The notes under the pieces: generated by a model
Seen by the model: only the letters and a program-made list of their open reading frames with translations
The model's database searches: none
What the model was told of the DNA's origin: nothing
Program-made: the position numbers and the translations under genes
In this document: piece by piece, positions 11,855 through 25,200 of the stretch
How positions within the stretch are numbered: position 1 is the stretch's first letter
Layout of the letters: each line of letters opens with the position of its first letter
NCBI GenBank assembly: GCA_020912385.1
Contig: CP087209.1
Span: 992,001-1,056,000 of the forward strand
Direction of reading: 5' to 3'
Source: Neofusicoccum parvum
Taxonomy: Eukaryota > Ascomycota > Dothideomycetes > Botryosphaeriales > Botryosphaeriaceae
Length of the DNA: 64,000 nucleotides

Positions 11855-13825
11855 ACCTGGTTTTCTTCGCTGAGCTTGCGGGCGCTGGGCGCGGGGAGCT
11901 GGCAGAACCTGGACGAGCTGGCGCCAGGGAAGCAGGCCGTCGGCAGTGCAGCTGCAAGGCAGGCCGTCGTCCGGTCACTCGCACCTATCGGACATCGGCG
12001 ATTCGAGATCGCCGCAGCTCTTCATCTCGTTTTCTCAGCGCTGCCCACCATCGCAATTTTTAGCAGCTCCCCAGCCACCGCTGATGCTTTGGAGCGCTCG
12101 TTTCAGGCCGCGCGCATGTGTCAGTGGCGAGCGCTGTGGCTTGGCGCCCTCATTTCGTGTTCGCATTGTTCGTGCCACCCGCCGTTGGATGTTGATGGAA
12201 GAGCCGCCTGCGGTGAGACGCCGCAACGGGACCCTTTCTTTGTCCTCGTCCCTCCTGACCGCGTGAAGATCGTCGCACGGAGTACGAAGGGGCGACCGCG
12301 CATCCCCACAGAAAGCAAACACCACTCCCACACAATACGAAAAGGCATTCTCCGACTCGAGCTGCTCGGAGCCCTGCGGCCTCGTCGATATACGACGCTG
12401 CTGGAGTCAGTCATTTACATTCGACCCGCTTTCCCGCCTGCTTCGCCCCTCCCGATGCTACTTTCCCCTAATCACGTCATCCCATTGGAGCAGCAGCATG
12501 AGACAAGACAGCCAACCAAGGCTAAACTGCATAGACCACCTTTCTGCATCCTGAACTTCCAGATAAAACAAACCTACCCACACCCATGCAAGCTTGTTGC
12601 ATGCTTGCAGTGTAACGTGCTGCCTTCTCGCCCGCTCCTGTTGCACGGGACCACGCCGACCAGAGATCTCCCGCTCCCTCCAACCCGCCGCTTGCTTCCG
12701 CCAGCTGCCGTTATCTCTTTTCTTCCTTGCGGGAAATGCGCCGACCGACAGCGCAGACTTTGAACTGCTGACCACCGCGAGCCTGCGCATCTCCCTGCTG
12801 CCACGCCACCCCTCCCGCTTCCCGACCCGCCCCGTTCGATGGATCTACCCGGCAACAGCACAGAAATGCATCTGAGACAGGACAGCCGCGCCGCCTCTCT
12901 GCAAATAGCCAGGTCACGCGGCGGCGGGGCGGCTTTGGAACAACTGATAATGATAGTAACGGTCGGTGGGCCCCCCTTGTGCGATTTCTCACGATCGACG
13001 CAGGCGCGCCGTTTTCCATCATCGAGCCCGCCGCGCGTTGCTGCAGGACGGATGCCTGCGCCGAAGGATTGGGGATTGCTTGCTGCGCCCACCCTCTCGT
13101 CCATTTTCTCGGACAAGGGCCATCCCCGAAGGCGAACACCTCGAGTAGCACGACATCCGCAGCGCCGTTAGCAGGCAAGTACGTCCGTTCATTGTTATTG
13201 CGTAGGGGGCGATTTATCGAAATTAGAGAGACGGGCTGTCTTGCTTTTTTGCGCCTGAGATGGGGAGAGAAGGGGAGATGAGCATCTCGGCTGCCGACGC
13301 GTGGTGCGGCACGCCGGTTCGCGGCGCCGCATTGATTGAGATTGATCCGCGGCTGCGGAGCTGTCTGCGCAACCTGCCTTGGTCTTTACTTTCGCGCTTT
13401 GAGACCTGAAAGGAGGTAGGGGCTTTTTCGATTCTTCATTAGGCTGTATAGCCGAGCATGGTCTAATCGCTTTGCCTCTCTCTTATCTACCGAGCTTAAG
13501 ATCGGCCTGCTATCGCTATACCACGCGGTGCACCCCGGTATACGAGGATCAGTAAGTACGGAGTGCACACGGGGCATTGTAGTGTGGAGTCGTGAGATTA
13601 TATCGTCGAGGTACGGTACTGGTGACGGCTTGCATTTCGAGATCACTCGACGTCACGCGTAAGGGGATCAAAGAAAACATTCTCGAAAAGAGCTCAGATT
13701 TTAACCGCATATACGGCAGAAATAAGGCAAAATCTACGGCTGAACTGCAAAAGGCTATGCAGAACAGGAGGAGAGAGCACGGAACGGAAGTTGCTAGCTG
13801 TGCATGGTGACCACTCACCGTCCTG

Positions 13826-14095
13826 TCAAAGTCTCAAGTTGCGGATCCTGGCCGCAACGAGGCAGAGCTCGAAGCTATGCCCGCACCCACGGCAGAGTAA
13901 TTGCCACTCATACTCACTGCCGTTCACGTGTCCACAAACACAGCACTTCCACCTGTCAGACTCGGAGACGGTGCAGTTGTGCGAGCCGCGGCAGAAATAG
14001 CGCGAGAGGTGGCGGAAGAGGTGGAGTGGAAACATATGGGCCTGCGCTTTCCTAGTTCGTTGAGTGTTGCTTGAGCTAGGAGCTTTGGAGCACAC
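13826..14095 (-). CDS. Possible small Cys-rich zinc-ribbon protein
   Basis: Open frame of 89 codons on the minus strand; a second in-frame ATG at 14035 would give 69 residues. The middle reads like a RanBP2-type or zinc-ribbon module: WKCCVCGHVNG, then an aromatic/polar linker, then LLCRGCGHSFELC, so two CxxC knuckles about 14 residues apart with the Trp expected just before the first. This ordered spacing is unlike the Arg/Pro-rich noise around it. No intron is needed. It starts about 470 bp upstream of, and divergent from, the amidoligase ATG. I do not recognise a named family; small proteins of this type are common but unstudied in Dothideomycetes. It could still be a chance ORF or the last exon of a longer gene. 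Confidence 0.4.
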   Translation of the reverse strand: MCSKAPSSSNTQRTRKAQAHMFPLHLFRHLSRYFCRGSHNCTVSESDRWKCCVCGHVNGSEYEWQLLCRGCGHSFELCLVAARIRNLRL

Positions 14096-14563
14096 CTATT
14101 GTTAATCTGAAAATGGAGACAGATGTTATACTTACTTACCTTGCTTGATACCTTTGGCTTCCGGAGCCGTCCTGCGATGTTGAGGAATCATCCGGGGTTT
14201 TAGGGGTTGAGCTGTTTAAGTATGAGAGCTTTGTTGTATCGAAACAATGCCGTGTCAAATTAGCATCCATAAGAGTACAAAGAAACATTGTTCTTGTGAG
14301 CTTTCAAGGTCACTTCGCTTAGTCGACAATGCACGAAACACTTTTGTACATAGGGAACTCACCGAACCCAACGCCAGAGTTTTATTGCCCAGGCTTAACT
14401 TCGCAGAACAGTTTTGCACACTCTTTCACTCCTCCACTGACACTTGGAAGCAGGCTTTCAGTCACAGTTGAGTGCCGACCAACCGTGGTTTGAGCTCATT
14501 GTCAGACTTCACTTCTCAGATCACACAGAATCCACAGCACCAGCCAGAACAGGAGACAAGAGA

Positions 14564-17179
14564 ATGTCTTCGAATCTGCTCGTAGGTCAAAAGAGGGAGG
14601 CTAGCCACTCCCCCTCCGTCTCTCCGGCTGCCAGGAACATTGAGAAGGCCCGGAGGGTTGATGCAGAAGGGGCTACGACCTCTCCTTCCCCTGAAGCTAC
14701 ATCAGCTCCTTCTTGCCGGGAACTTAGCCATAATCCCCGAACTCCGAGCCCCCCTCAATCGTGTCCGCCTTCAGACTCCTCTCTGTGGCAATCTTCTGTC
14801 ATTCAGCGCCCCGGACTCGCAACACAAACACCTCCCGCGAGGCAGAATCGGAGAGCCTCGAGCGATAACGAGATGTCGATCGATGCCTCGCCTTTAGATT
14901 TACCTTCGAATCTCTCAACATCTTCTTCGAGTGAACCTAAGAGTCCACCAGATCCTTTTAGGAGCTTCGACGGAGAGCCTGCCCGCTCTTTCCCCCCAAG
15001 GTCAATCCCCCCACCTTCGAATCACCCATACTCGAGCGGTGCGGAAGAGCCGAGCCACCCTCCGAGTCCTGTTCGTCCTGTCACGCCTCCGAGCTTCCCG
15101 AGCACTCCAGATCCGCCGAATTGTAGGTCTATAGCGTCTTCGCAATCCTCGGACAGTTCATCCTACTCGCCCTCTCCATCTCCGCCCATTCCTATAGCAA
15201 GCTCAGAAACTCAGACCAGCCACCCCTCTTTCACTGACCCAAAGGCACAGCTTCCGATTACCATCGGCTGTGAGATTGAGATGGTCTTCATGTACAACAA
15301 GGCCGTGGCCACTCGTGATTTTGGTGTTGCGCCGCAACATCCTCCACACCGGAGCTTTGCCTGGCACGATATCCGGAATAAAGAGGAGGAGGGCAAGCCC
15401 AACCCTTTGCGTATGGTAATCAAGGCTTTGAAGTCTGCCGGAGTGGATGTGTACTGGGAGCCCGAGGACGAGGAGGTGAGAATTCAGCAGGGAGGTGAGT
15501 TGCCTTCTTCCTTCTCGCGCTGGACGGTCGACAGTGACTCCTCCGTACTCTCGTATCACGACCATGAGCTTAGGGCCGCACACCCGGACTCAAGCAAGAA
15601 CCCAACATTTGGACTGGAGATCAAGAGCCCCAGGTTCTCTTACGACGATGATGAGTGGCAAGAGAGTGTCCGGAAAGTCCTTCGCGTTCTTCACAGCGCG
15701 TTCAATGACCGCACTGACAATGACAACTACAGGCTGTATACACCCCATTCGAGTGGCCTGCACGTCCACGTCGGCATTGGAACAAAGGAAGCCCGCTACA
15801 ATTTCCCGCTCTCCACAGTCAGGAACTTCCTGCAGCTGGGAACGGGCTTCGAGCGCATCATCGACGAACTGCACTCCAAGGACCGCATCGACACCCGCGG
15901 AGAGTATTGCAAGGGCCTCGCCACGTTCTTCAGGGAGAGGGCTAGCGCACCGAGGCCTGCGATTGTGTTCGAGGGAAACTTCTTTACCAGCAGTCAAGAT
16001 CAGCAGCAGAACGAGGATCCGAACGTCTTTCCACCCGGTATCGTCGCTGATGGCCTTGAGTTAGTGGATAGTATCCTCAGCGAAGAACTTGGGCCACAAA
16101 GAACGGCCATGCAACAGCTCGAGGATGGCATGTGGAGGCAACAGAAGTTAATAATTCTGAGCGATCACATGACCTCACGCAGAACCATCGGTTTCCACAA
16201 TGCCATTTTGGTGGAGGCGTACCTTTTAAGGGCCTTTCCAAAAATGAACCCCGTTGTCGACCTCCGCAACCCGCAAACTGCGCGGACATACACTGGCGAA
16301 AACGCCCTCGACGTCCGCCAGGAATACGTCGCGAAGGTTGCCCATCTGCTGCGATCAATTGCCCCGGAGACGCCGGGCGCGCCCCTTCGAGAAATTGCGG
16401 ACGGACCTCCGGGAAGTTCTCAGTCGTCGATGGCGAAGGATCCTCTCCCCAGCTTCGGCTCTGAACCCGTGGAGACCGTACCGGAGCACAGCAGCGGCAG
16501 CGGCAGCGACTCGAACGCGGAGTTGGGGCCGTATGTTGTAGACTGGGTCAAGTATCTTGAACAGAACCTCCGAGCTTTCCGTGACGTCTCTTCTCCTGAA
16601 GGATCTAAGTGCTACCCTGATCAGCGCGCCATGGCTTACAACCTGCAGAACCTCGTCACCGACCAGACAGAGGTGGGCCAGAAAGGGACCATTGAGTTCA
16701 GGCAGCACCGCGGGAGCATTGATGCGCAAGAGATCATCGCCTGGATTGAGGTCGCGGCGTGCATGGTCCGCTTCGCCCACGCGAAGTCCCTGGCGCCCGG
16801 CTCCATGGTTGCTGTTGTCGAGAAGCATGCGTATGACCCGAGCTTCGACCTCGTCAGCTTCCTGCGGCTGATCAAGGTGTCGGACGTGACGATCCGGTAC
16901 TACAAGAGGTGGCTCAACACCGTGCTCATTCACGCCAAGGGCGTGTGGCGGATTGAGCAGCATGAGATGCCCAACTCTGCAACGGCCGAGCTGTCGAGAC
17001 TGTTCGCGGAGCTCAGGCAGGAGGACAAGAACCCCATCGAGGTCATGGGGACTATCAAGAGCAAGCTCCACAACGGTTATTACTGCGTACCACATGTGGA
17101 GAAGGCACGTCTTCTGAGGATGAAGTATGCTGAGTACGAGCTCAATGAGACGCATGCGTGGAAGAGCCAGGGTAGTTAG
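14564..17179 (+). CDS. Amidoligase-like protein (fungal ATP-grasp/GCS-type fold)
   Basis: Single exon, 871 residues. I chose the ATG at 14564 (AGAATG context); the frame stays open 40 codons upstream but with no better ATG. The first ~225 residues are Ser/Pro-rich and disordered. The catalytic region then shows the marks of the putative amidoligase family (Pfam Amidoligase_2): ITIGCEIEMVF near residue 232, WTVDSDSSV, LEIKSPRFSYDDDEWQ, SGLHVHVGIG near 400, and IEFRQHRGSID near 710 followed by WIEVAACMVRFA. The acidic and His residues in these motifs are the predicted Mg-ATP and substrate site in the glutamine-synthetase/gamma-glutamylcysteine-ligase superfamily. The likely chemistry is ATP-dependent amide bond formation; the substrate is unknown. 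No transmembrane or signal segment is seen. Neighbours do not reveal a pathway. Confidence 0.8.
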   Translation: MSSNLLVGQKREASHSPSVSPAARNIEKARRVDAEGATTSPSPEATSAPSCRELSHNPRTPSPPQSCPPSDSSLWQSSVIQRPGLATQTPPARQNRRASSDNEMSIDASPLDLPSNLSTSSSSEPKSPPDPFRSFDGEPARSFPPRSIPPPSNHPYSSGAEEPSHPPSPVRPVTPPSFPSTPDPPNCRSIASSQSSDSSSYSPSPSPPIPIASSETQTSHPSFTDPKAQLPITIGCEIEMVFMYNKAVATRDFGVAPQHPPHRSFAWHDIRNKEEEGKPNPLRMVIKALKSAGVDVYWEPEDEEVRIQQGGELPSSFSRWTVDSDSSVLSYHDHELRAAHPDSSKNPTFGLEIKSPRFSYDDDEWQESVRKVLRVLHSAFNDRTDNDNYRLYTPHSSGLHVHVGIGTKEARYNFPLSTVRNFLQLGTGFERIIDELHSKDRIDTRGEYCKGLATFFRERASAPRPAIVFEGNFFTSSQDQQQNEDPNVFPPGIVADGLELVDSILSEELGPQRTAMQQLEDGMWRQQKLIILSDHMTSRRTIGFHNAILVEAYLLRAFPKMNPVVDLRNPQTARTYTGENALDVRQEYVAKVAHLLRSIAPETPGAPLREIADGPPGSSQSSMAKDPLPSFGSEPVETVPEHSSGSGSDSNAELGPYVVDWVKYLEQNLRAFRDVSSPEGSKCYPDQRAMAYNLQNLVTDQTEVGQKGTIEFRQHRGSIDAQEIIAWIEVAACMVRFAHAKSLAPGSMVAVVEKHAYDPSFDLVSFLRLIKVSDVTIRYYKRWLNTVLIHAKGVWRIEQHEMPNSATAELSRLFAELRQEDKNPIEVMGTIKSKLHNGYYCVPHVEKARLLRMKYAEYELNETHAWKSQGS

Positions 17180-17774
17180 CTGCTGGCGTTGTTGCGTGAT
17201 TGCAGCAGCTGTCATGTCTGGTAGTTTTGCTAGTAGTGTTTCAAGTTTTCTGCGCATGATAGAATAAAGAATTAGGTTCCTTAAAAGAAAGAGAAGTCCG
17301 GAAGAGGTAGAGGCGTGTCAAACGAGGATGTGATGTCTTGAAGTGAGACGCTGCGTGCTTGAACAGTCAAGAAATCGTTGCCGGTGCGGGCAAACGAGGT
17401 GAAGCGGGAACTGCCAGACGCTGCCGCAGACGGTCACAGCTCGCAGCGTGACGGGTGGAGAGAAACATGGCCAAGCGAGAGCGCCGGGGTGGCAGCGCAG
17501 CGGGCGCTGGGCAGGCGATTGCTCCTTCTTTGTTGGGCACGGCGGCGTGGAACTCGCCAAGTGTCGTTGCACATTCCGCATTCCAGGGCTCCTCTTGGGC
17601 CACAAGTACCACGTACACGTAACAACCTCACCCATCGAAACCACCCTTCAGCCCCGACATCAGCGAGAGGCGCCGCCGCCCGGCTCCTCCGGACCACGCC
17701 ACGCCCCACGTTGCACCTCCGCAGGACCCATGCACCATCCCCGACCCTGGCAGCGTCAGCACACGTGAGCTAAA
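17180..17774. promoter_or_regulatory. Intergenic region upstream of ER mannosidase
   Basis: About 595 bp between two genes in the same direction. The first ~120 bases are AT-rich and probably the amidoligase 3' UTR. The remainder should hold the mannosidase promoter. A CACGTG E-box lies at 17762-17767, only 8 bp before the ATG, so it would be in the leader. No clear TATA box. Confidence 0.45.
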
Positions 17775-19645
<1,871 letters not shown>

Positions 19646-22202
19646 AGTGGTAGAGCGTGATTGATATCCTTATGCAACTCGAAGATTGCTCAGTAGCATC
19701 AGATGCGTGAATATTTTTGGTTTTGGGGCCATGTGCGTTTGTTGGGAAGTCGGTTCTCAAGCGGTCTATGTATCCATCTTCCGCCATCCACAGACTACAC
19801 ATCAACTTGAAGATTTCTGCACTGGAGTCTAGCAGGATTTTCCACTTTCCGGTAGTGCGCTTGTCTCTTGATTAACACTGCAAAGCAGCCAAATAAAGCT
19901 ACTTACCGTGAGGAGATTGTATTTGCCTCGGATTACTTGCCTTGAATTAAGAAAGGCAGCATCGTAACCACCTAATGAATTCCCGTGGATATCATTCCTG
20001 GACTGGTATCATCCCCAAATGATTGGTGTAAAAATGGGATATCTTTACAGCCTGACTGTCCAAACACACGGACAGTCGACCCTTTGAGGCCGCATTAATG
20101 GATACCCGCGTGAAGGCCGGAGCTTACAGCTCCCATACAGGCTTGATTACCTACACTTTAAGAAGCCGGGCTCCATACAAGTTGCATCAAACTCGTCTGA
20201 ATCACCTGCATGGTAGGAACTGTGCTCACAATACGCGTGAGTATGCAGTGAGCGGACAGCTCGGCAGGACAATAAACTTAGCGCGACTCAGGAGATATCG
20301 ACCTTATAAGTCAATGACACAAGTCACTTGCCAGCATCTCGCCTCCGAATCGGTGCTACGAGGCAGGAGGTTATATGTCGATCCACGCCCACTTCATCAA
20401 CATCGCCCACCGCCTCCAGCCCATCTGTTCAGGAAGACATTGGGGGTGACAGTTCCTGGTCTTTCCAGACTGACCCACCCCTCCTTGGTTCTTGTGTACT
20501 CAACACCATTCAACGCTACTGTACTCGCTTCCGGTGCCGCCTTCAGACGATAACGGATCTCGGTGCGTTTCCACTAGCGCTATGATATGCTGCAGCTCTC
20601 ATTGCCGTTGAGAACCAATATTGGTTGGCAGTGATGTCACACTTCGGCTCCAAGCTGGAAATGATGCTGGGCAGCATTGGTGGTAACCAGTGAAAGCTCC
20701 TTGCTTTCATTGAATAGCACGGGAGCTATCCGAGTCAGGTGAAGAGGATGAGTCGAGCGATGCCGGTACGCGATTAGAGAACTTTTGCAAGGCCCTTCGG
20801 CAACAGATCACTGCTGAGGTGTCGGATAGTGCCATTCTCTGGGAGTGAATTGTCCCTTAGACTCCTCTGTCAATTCGAGGAAGTGGTCGAGCGCCAATGT
20901 TGGGTTCGCACAGCTGCTCACCCTGCTATATTTGTCAGAGTTTGAAGACATGCAGCTGAAGTAGCCGCTAGCTCCACACATTCACCGTCTGATGTACAGG
21001 TAACGTTGTTAGCATAAAATCTTATCATTCGCATTTCAGGACGTCCCTATTTATCTATCCCCTACCCAGACTCCCCACCCGGCCCCCGTCCATCCCCCCA
21101 GCCAATAGCCCCCGATCCCGTCCACTCCCTACTTTAGTAGAAACCCATCTCTCTCTGTACATTCACCCTGAAACCGGAACCCAATTCTCCCTCATAACAT
21201 TCCTCACACGACTTCTAAACCGCCATCATCACTTTCGCTGCAGGATGACGGTTCTGGGAATGATTGCGGTGAGGGGAGGAGCCGAGCCCAAGCCCGCCCT
21301 ATAGGAACGTCACCCTTTTCGTTTTCTTCTTTGTTCTCCAACCGTCCTCATAGATCAATCATAGAGCAACGCAAACCCCTTTCTCTGAAAGACATTCCCT
21401 CCCAAAAAGCAGCGAGAAACGAGCCCCCTTCCACATGGCGCCCTGTGCACCTCCCACGCCGAAAAGCTGGGAGAAGAAAGGGAAAGATGAGGAAACCAAA
21501 GTAGAAATGATGATAGCGTTTCTCGGGTAACAAGCAAAAAAAAGAGATAAAACGTCCACCTTGACGAGACGATGCGCGAGGTGCTGGAACCCATTGCGCC
21601 GGCTCATCTTTTTGACGGTGTCGACATTAAAAAATAAAGGGGCAGCCTGCCGCTGGAAGAAACAATCAATAAGGTGATTGGACTGTACTCTGTCTTCCCT
21701 TGTCCAAATGGCCATCAAACCTCGGATTTGCAAAAACATGTCGAAGGTTAAGAAGGCCAGAGGAATCAGAGCGAAGCACTAAGAGTATATTTGGATTTGT
21801 GAACACATTGCTTGAAAAGAAAAGGTGGAATGGGGAAACATGATACTCGGGAATGAATAGCATCCCGGCAATGATGTTAAATTGAAAGATTGAAGGAAGC
21901 AAGTATCGTCATAAAACGAGAACCGGCCACGATGAGGGAGAGAAAAACGCCGGGTATCAAGAAAGCAGCAAGGATGTGGACCTAAGTACTGACGGGAAGA
22001 AGCAAAATCTGGGGGTAGCAGTAGAAAGGATGCTGTCTCCTGAAGGTGTGGCAGGCAGCTTCATGCAGAATTGGGCACCCGGTGTCATCGAGCGCCCATA
22101 GACGCCGCCATTCCAATACCCGAAGAGTGCGGTTCATGACATCTTACGTCGTTACGATAAGTGTACCAACAGCAATGGTTGAAGAGAAGGAAGCAGTTCT
22201 CT
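19646..22202. other. Intergenic region with coding-like patches
   Basis: About 2.6 kb between mannosidase and MED14, whose 3' ends face each other. 19.65-20.1 kb looks like 3' UTR and AT-rich spacer. 20.33-20.96 kb holds several blocks with coding-like composition on the plus strand, listed as a possible pseudogene. 21.0-22.2 kb is AT- and purine-rich and likely includes the MED14 3' UTR; frames there are low complexity. Confidence 0.45.
20328..20963 (+). pseudogene. Possible decayed gene or unrecognised multi-exon gene
   Basis: Three successive blocks read like protein. Block 1 (~20370-20567) includes SVQEDIGGDSSW and SCVLNTIQRYCTRF. Block 2 (~20594-20690, after a CTGCAG acceptor-like site) reads LIAVENQYWLAVMSHFGSKL. 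Block 3 (~20721-20847) reads ELSESGEEDESSDAGTRLEN followed by FCKALRQQITAEV, then meets a TGA; another frame carries coding-like sequence to a stop at 20961-20963 (FAQLLTLLYLSEFEDMQLK). Blocks 1-3 share a compatible phase, but the gap between 1 and 2 would need a 33-nt intron, too short for this genome, and the end needs a frameshift. I recognise no family. The simplest reading is a degenerated gene; a missed real gene or chance are the alternatives. Confidence 0.3.
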
Positions 22203-25200
22203 TCAGTCCAGCATGATAATCTCTGGATCGGGCTTCAATGCTTGCTGCTGGCTTGGCGGCTTCGCTTGACTTGGCGGGTGTGGCTTGTTCTGCTGGCTAG
22301 GGCCTGATGATGGCTGCGCGGATACGGCGCTACTGACGGGCCTCTCCGTGACCGGCTGTTGGTACTCCTTTACCACCTCATCCAGCTTTTTAAGTGCCGC
22401 TTCAACGCCCTCAATTTCCGCAATGATGCCGGTCCTGCAACCAAGCCATTTCTCGCCGCTCTGTCTAAACAGGTCCTTCATTGCCGCAGCAAAGTCTGGC
22501 GTACGAGGGTGGCTTTGCAGGTTGGTTGAGTCGTGGATGTGCCATTCCATGACGTCGTGTCGTGATCGTAACCGAATATCAAGAGTAGTAAGGGGATTCT
22601 CGTAGCTGATTCGATACCAGTCCAGACTTCGCGGATTAACATACGGTAAGGATAGAGACGCGGGGGCTGGGGAGCTGTTTTCGATGGTCTCGAATCCTCG
22701 CAAAAGTGGCATGGTCTGTGTAAGAATCTTCATGAAGAATGCAAATGCTTTACTGCTGTCCCGATCGTTAAGAACGTGTCTGAGGAAAGTCATCATCCGG
22801 CGGTGAGGGTTGTCCGGGGAGATATGCAGCTCAACGGGAGAACCCTCCGGGAAGCGAATATCGGCTTTGTAGTTGCCGCAGTAGCGGAGTACGACACGAG
22901 ATAAGCTGATGTGGTCGCACCGAAGCTTTTGATCTTTGGCAATGTCGACGATTCTGCCAAGGCGTTCGATTCGTTTCAATCGGTTGATGATCTTGTCCAA
23001 GAAAGGCTCGCCGAAGGGGGTACGTAATCTGACTTCAAAGGTGCCGTCGCTGTTGAAGGAGACGTCTCCCGCCTGGGAAGAAACCAGATTAAAGTCCACA
23101 TGGCCTTGTGACGTTTGACCCTTGACGGCGTGGACAATGCATCCGGACTTTGTATCGAGGCCCTTGTGGTATAGCCTAAGGATGTCACCAGCCCAGCTGT
23201 TGTGGCCTTCCTTCTCGCCCAGGAGAGGACCGCTCTTTATGAAAAGTGCCGGCATGATGTGTGAGGTATGACGGTCCGTAGAGACCTTCATTCTCTTTTG
23301 ATCCCGTTCGATGCGCAAGGCGTGAGGGACCTGCATTCGCCTGAGTTCTTTGACTGCAATTGCAAATGTGAACTGAGCGCTGGCAAACTCCTCGACGGCA
23401 CGGAGGAACTGGTGGGAGACCGAGTGTTTCCTTTCAGATGGCGAGGTTCCCATGAGTGGAATTGCTTCAAGGATGCTGTTTCCAATGTTTTCGTTGGCAA
23501 GCTCCACAAGCCACCAGCTCTCTCCGTCCAAGTTGACCGTAAGTCCCAGTACCCAATTCGACTTCCAATTTTGACAGCGGTAAAAGCTCTGAGAGACAAC
23601 CTTCTGGTATACTGCTGCACTGGTAGCCTCGGTACGTACGTTGACGTGGCGTAGTCGCGTCCAGCCAACATTATGAGCCTCCTTATCGACCCGCAGGCGA
23701 AGATCACTGCAAATGAGAGCCTCAATCCTTGAAGCTGCATCCGTAGCAATATCCCTGACATCCTTCTCCAGGTGCAAGGAATGGGGCGTGGCTGGCCGTA
23801 GAGATAGTCCTCCCGAGACTGGATCGACCCTGACTTCCGTCGCTCTCGCGCCGCGTCCGGGGCGCAGGAAAAGGCAGCAATCGGTTGGTTCGGTCTTTGA
23901 GGTGATCGCGTCCATCGAGAGACCAGATCGCTTCTGGGATAGCGCGGATAATTGATTCCGTATCGACTCCAAGACGAAGCTGATATGCAAGGCAATGATT
24001 GCTTTCAGGATCTTTTCCAATGATAGATCAGTCCAATCAATCTCGATAGGGATGTCTTCGACCGGCACTCCTTTGCGCGTCCACCGGAGGGAGAGCTGTG
24101 GCGGACTAGGACCCCGCCAAGATATTTTCCCATCCTTTGGTTTCCCACTGGATACGCCAATCTCTATCCAACTCTTTGCACCGGGCGTACCTGTCCAGTA
24201 CTGCACAGTCAAGGAACGGTGGACTTGCTGGACTTGAATGGAATTAGCCCATGCGGTAGCGGCGAGCTCATGGGCTTGCATCTTGAGCGTCACGAGCTTA
24301 TGCGTTAGCACAAAGCCGTGGAGCCAGTCGTAGATTCCGCTCAACCCTGAGTTCGCCAGGACGTTGTTCGCTTCAGGTTCAACCCAGTCCCGGAACCATG
24401 CATCGGGAACTTCCGGCTTTGGAGAAAAGAGGAACCGCACGTCCACGATGAAGAACGGAGAGGCGGGGTCCTCGTCCGCTATTGAAACGTCAAGTTCAAA
24501 CTCAGACGGGACTCGGAAGGTTGCACGGCCGCTTGCGATGGACCAGTCTTTCATCTGCCGCGGGAGATCCTCATGTAGGTTGATACGGATTGCCAGAAGC
24601 GCATTCAGATTGGTGACAGTTTTGAGCATTTGCTGTGGAGTCAGTGGTTCTGCGGGTATGTAGCCCAACTGATCCGGTCAGCTTACGCAAATTGATCATT
24701 TGAGAGAGCAAACATACATCTGGCATCCAAGGAGCCTTCCCAGTGCTGAGCACTTCGAGCGCAGTCTTTAGATCCGGATTAGGGGCTTTTGCCGGTTCCA
24801 TGTTGAGCTTCAATTGGCCCATCCATTTGGGCGCCTCTTCATAATGGTTCATTTGCTCCGTCAACCATGCGTTCAAATCTATCATCTTGCTCACATCATC
24901 ACAGTTGCGGCTCCACTTTGACAGCACGAGCAGCTTGATGAACTTTTCCCTCTCTCCCCACGCCCAGTTCAACATCAACATCTTCTTCTCCTCGTTCTCC
25001 CGGGACTGAGGCGTGGAGCCATTGGTCATGTGTCCGTTCATGCCATTCATCGCGGGGGCCGGCGAAATCTGGAGGTTGCCCATCTTGTCCAGAAGCTCAG
25101 CGAGAGTGACGTTGGTCTCTTGCGCGACCCTCTCAATGAGCTTGCCGAAGGGCATGTAGAACTCGGTGAAGTGGGTCAGCTCCGGCGGGAGTTGGGCCAG

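Larger units (their letters stand above)
9886..14563. other. Long GC-rich gene-poor stretch
   Basis: About 4.7 kb lie between the Whi5-like stop and the amidoligase start. From about 10.3 to 13.3 kb the DNA is very GC-rich and CpG-dense, with several overlapping open frames on both strands (the longest 477 codons, 11330-12763, opening with TTG). Their translations are Arg/Pro/Ser/Ala-rich, change character along their length and match no domain I know, so I do not call them genes. From 13.4 to 14.5 kb the sequence becomes AT-richer. A possible small zinc-ribbon ORF on the minus strand (13826-14095) is listed separately. The rest may hold regulatory DNA or a noncoding transcript. Confidence 0.45.

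Noticed and set aside
11330..12763. 477-codon open frame on the plus strand
   Set aside because: It opens with TTG, has shifting Arg/Pro/Ser/Trp-rich composition, no domain, and lies in very GC-rich DNA where long chance frames are common.
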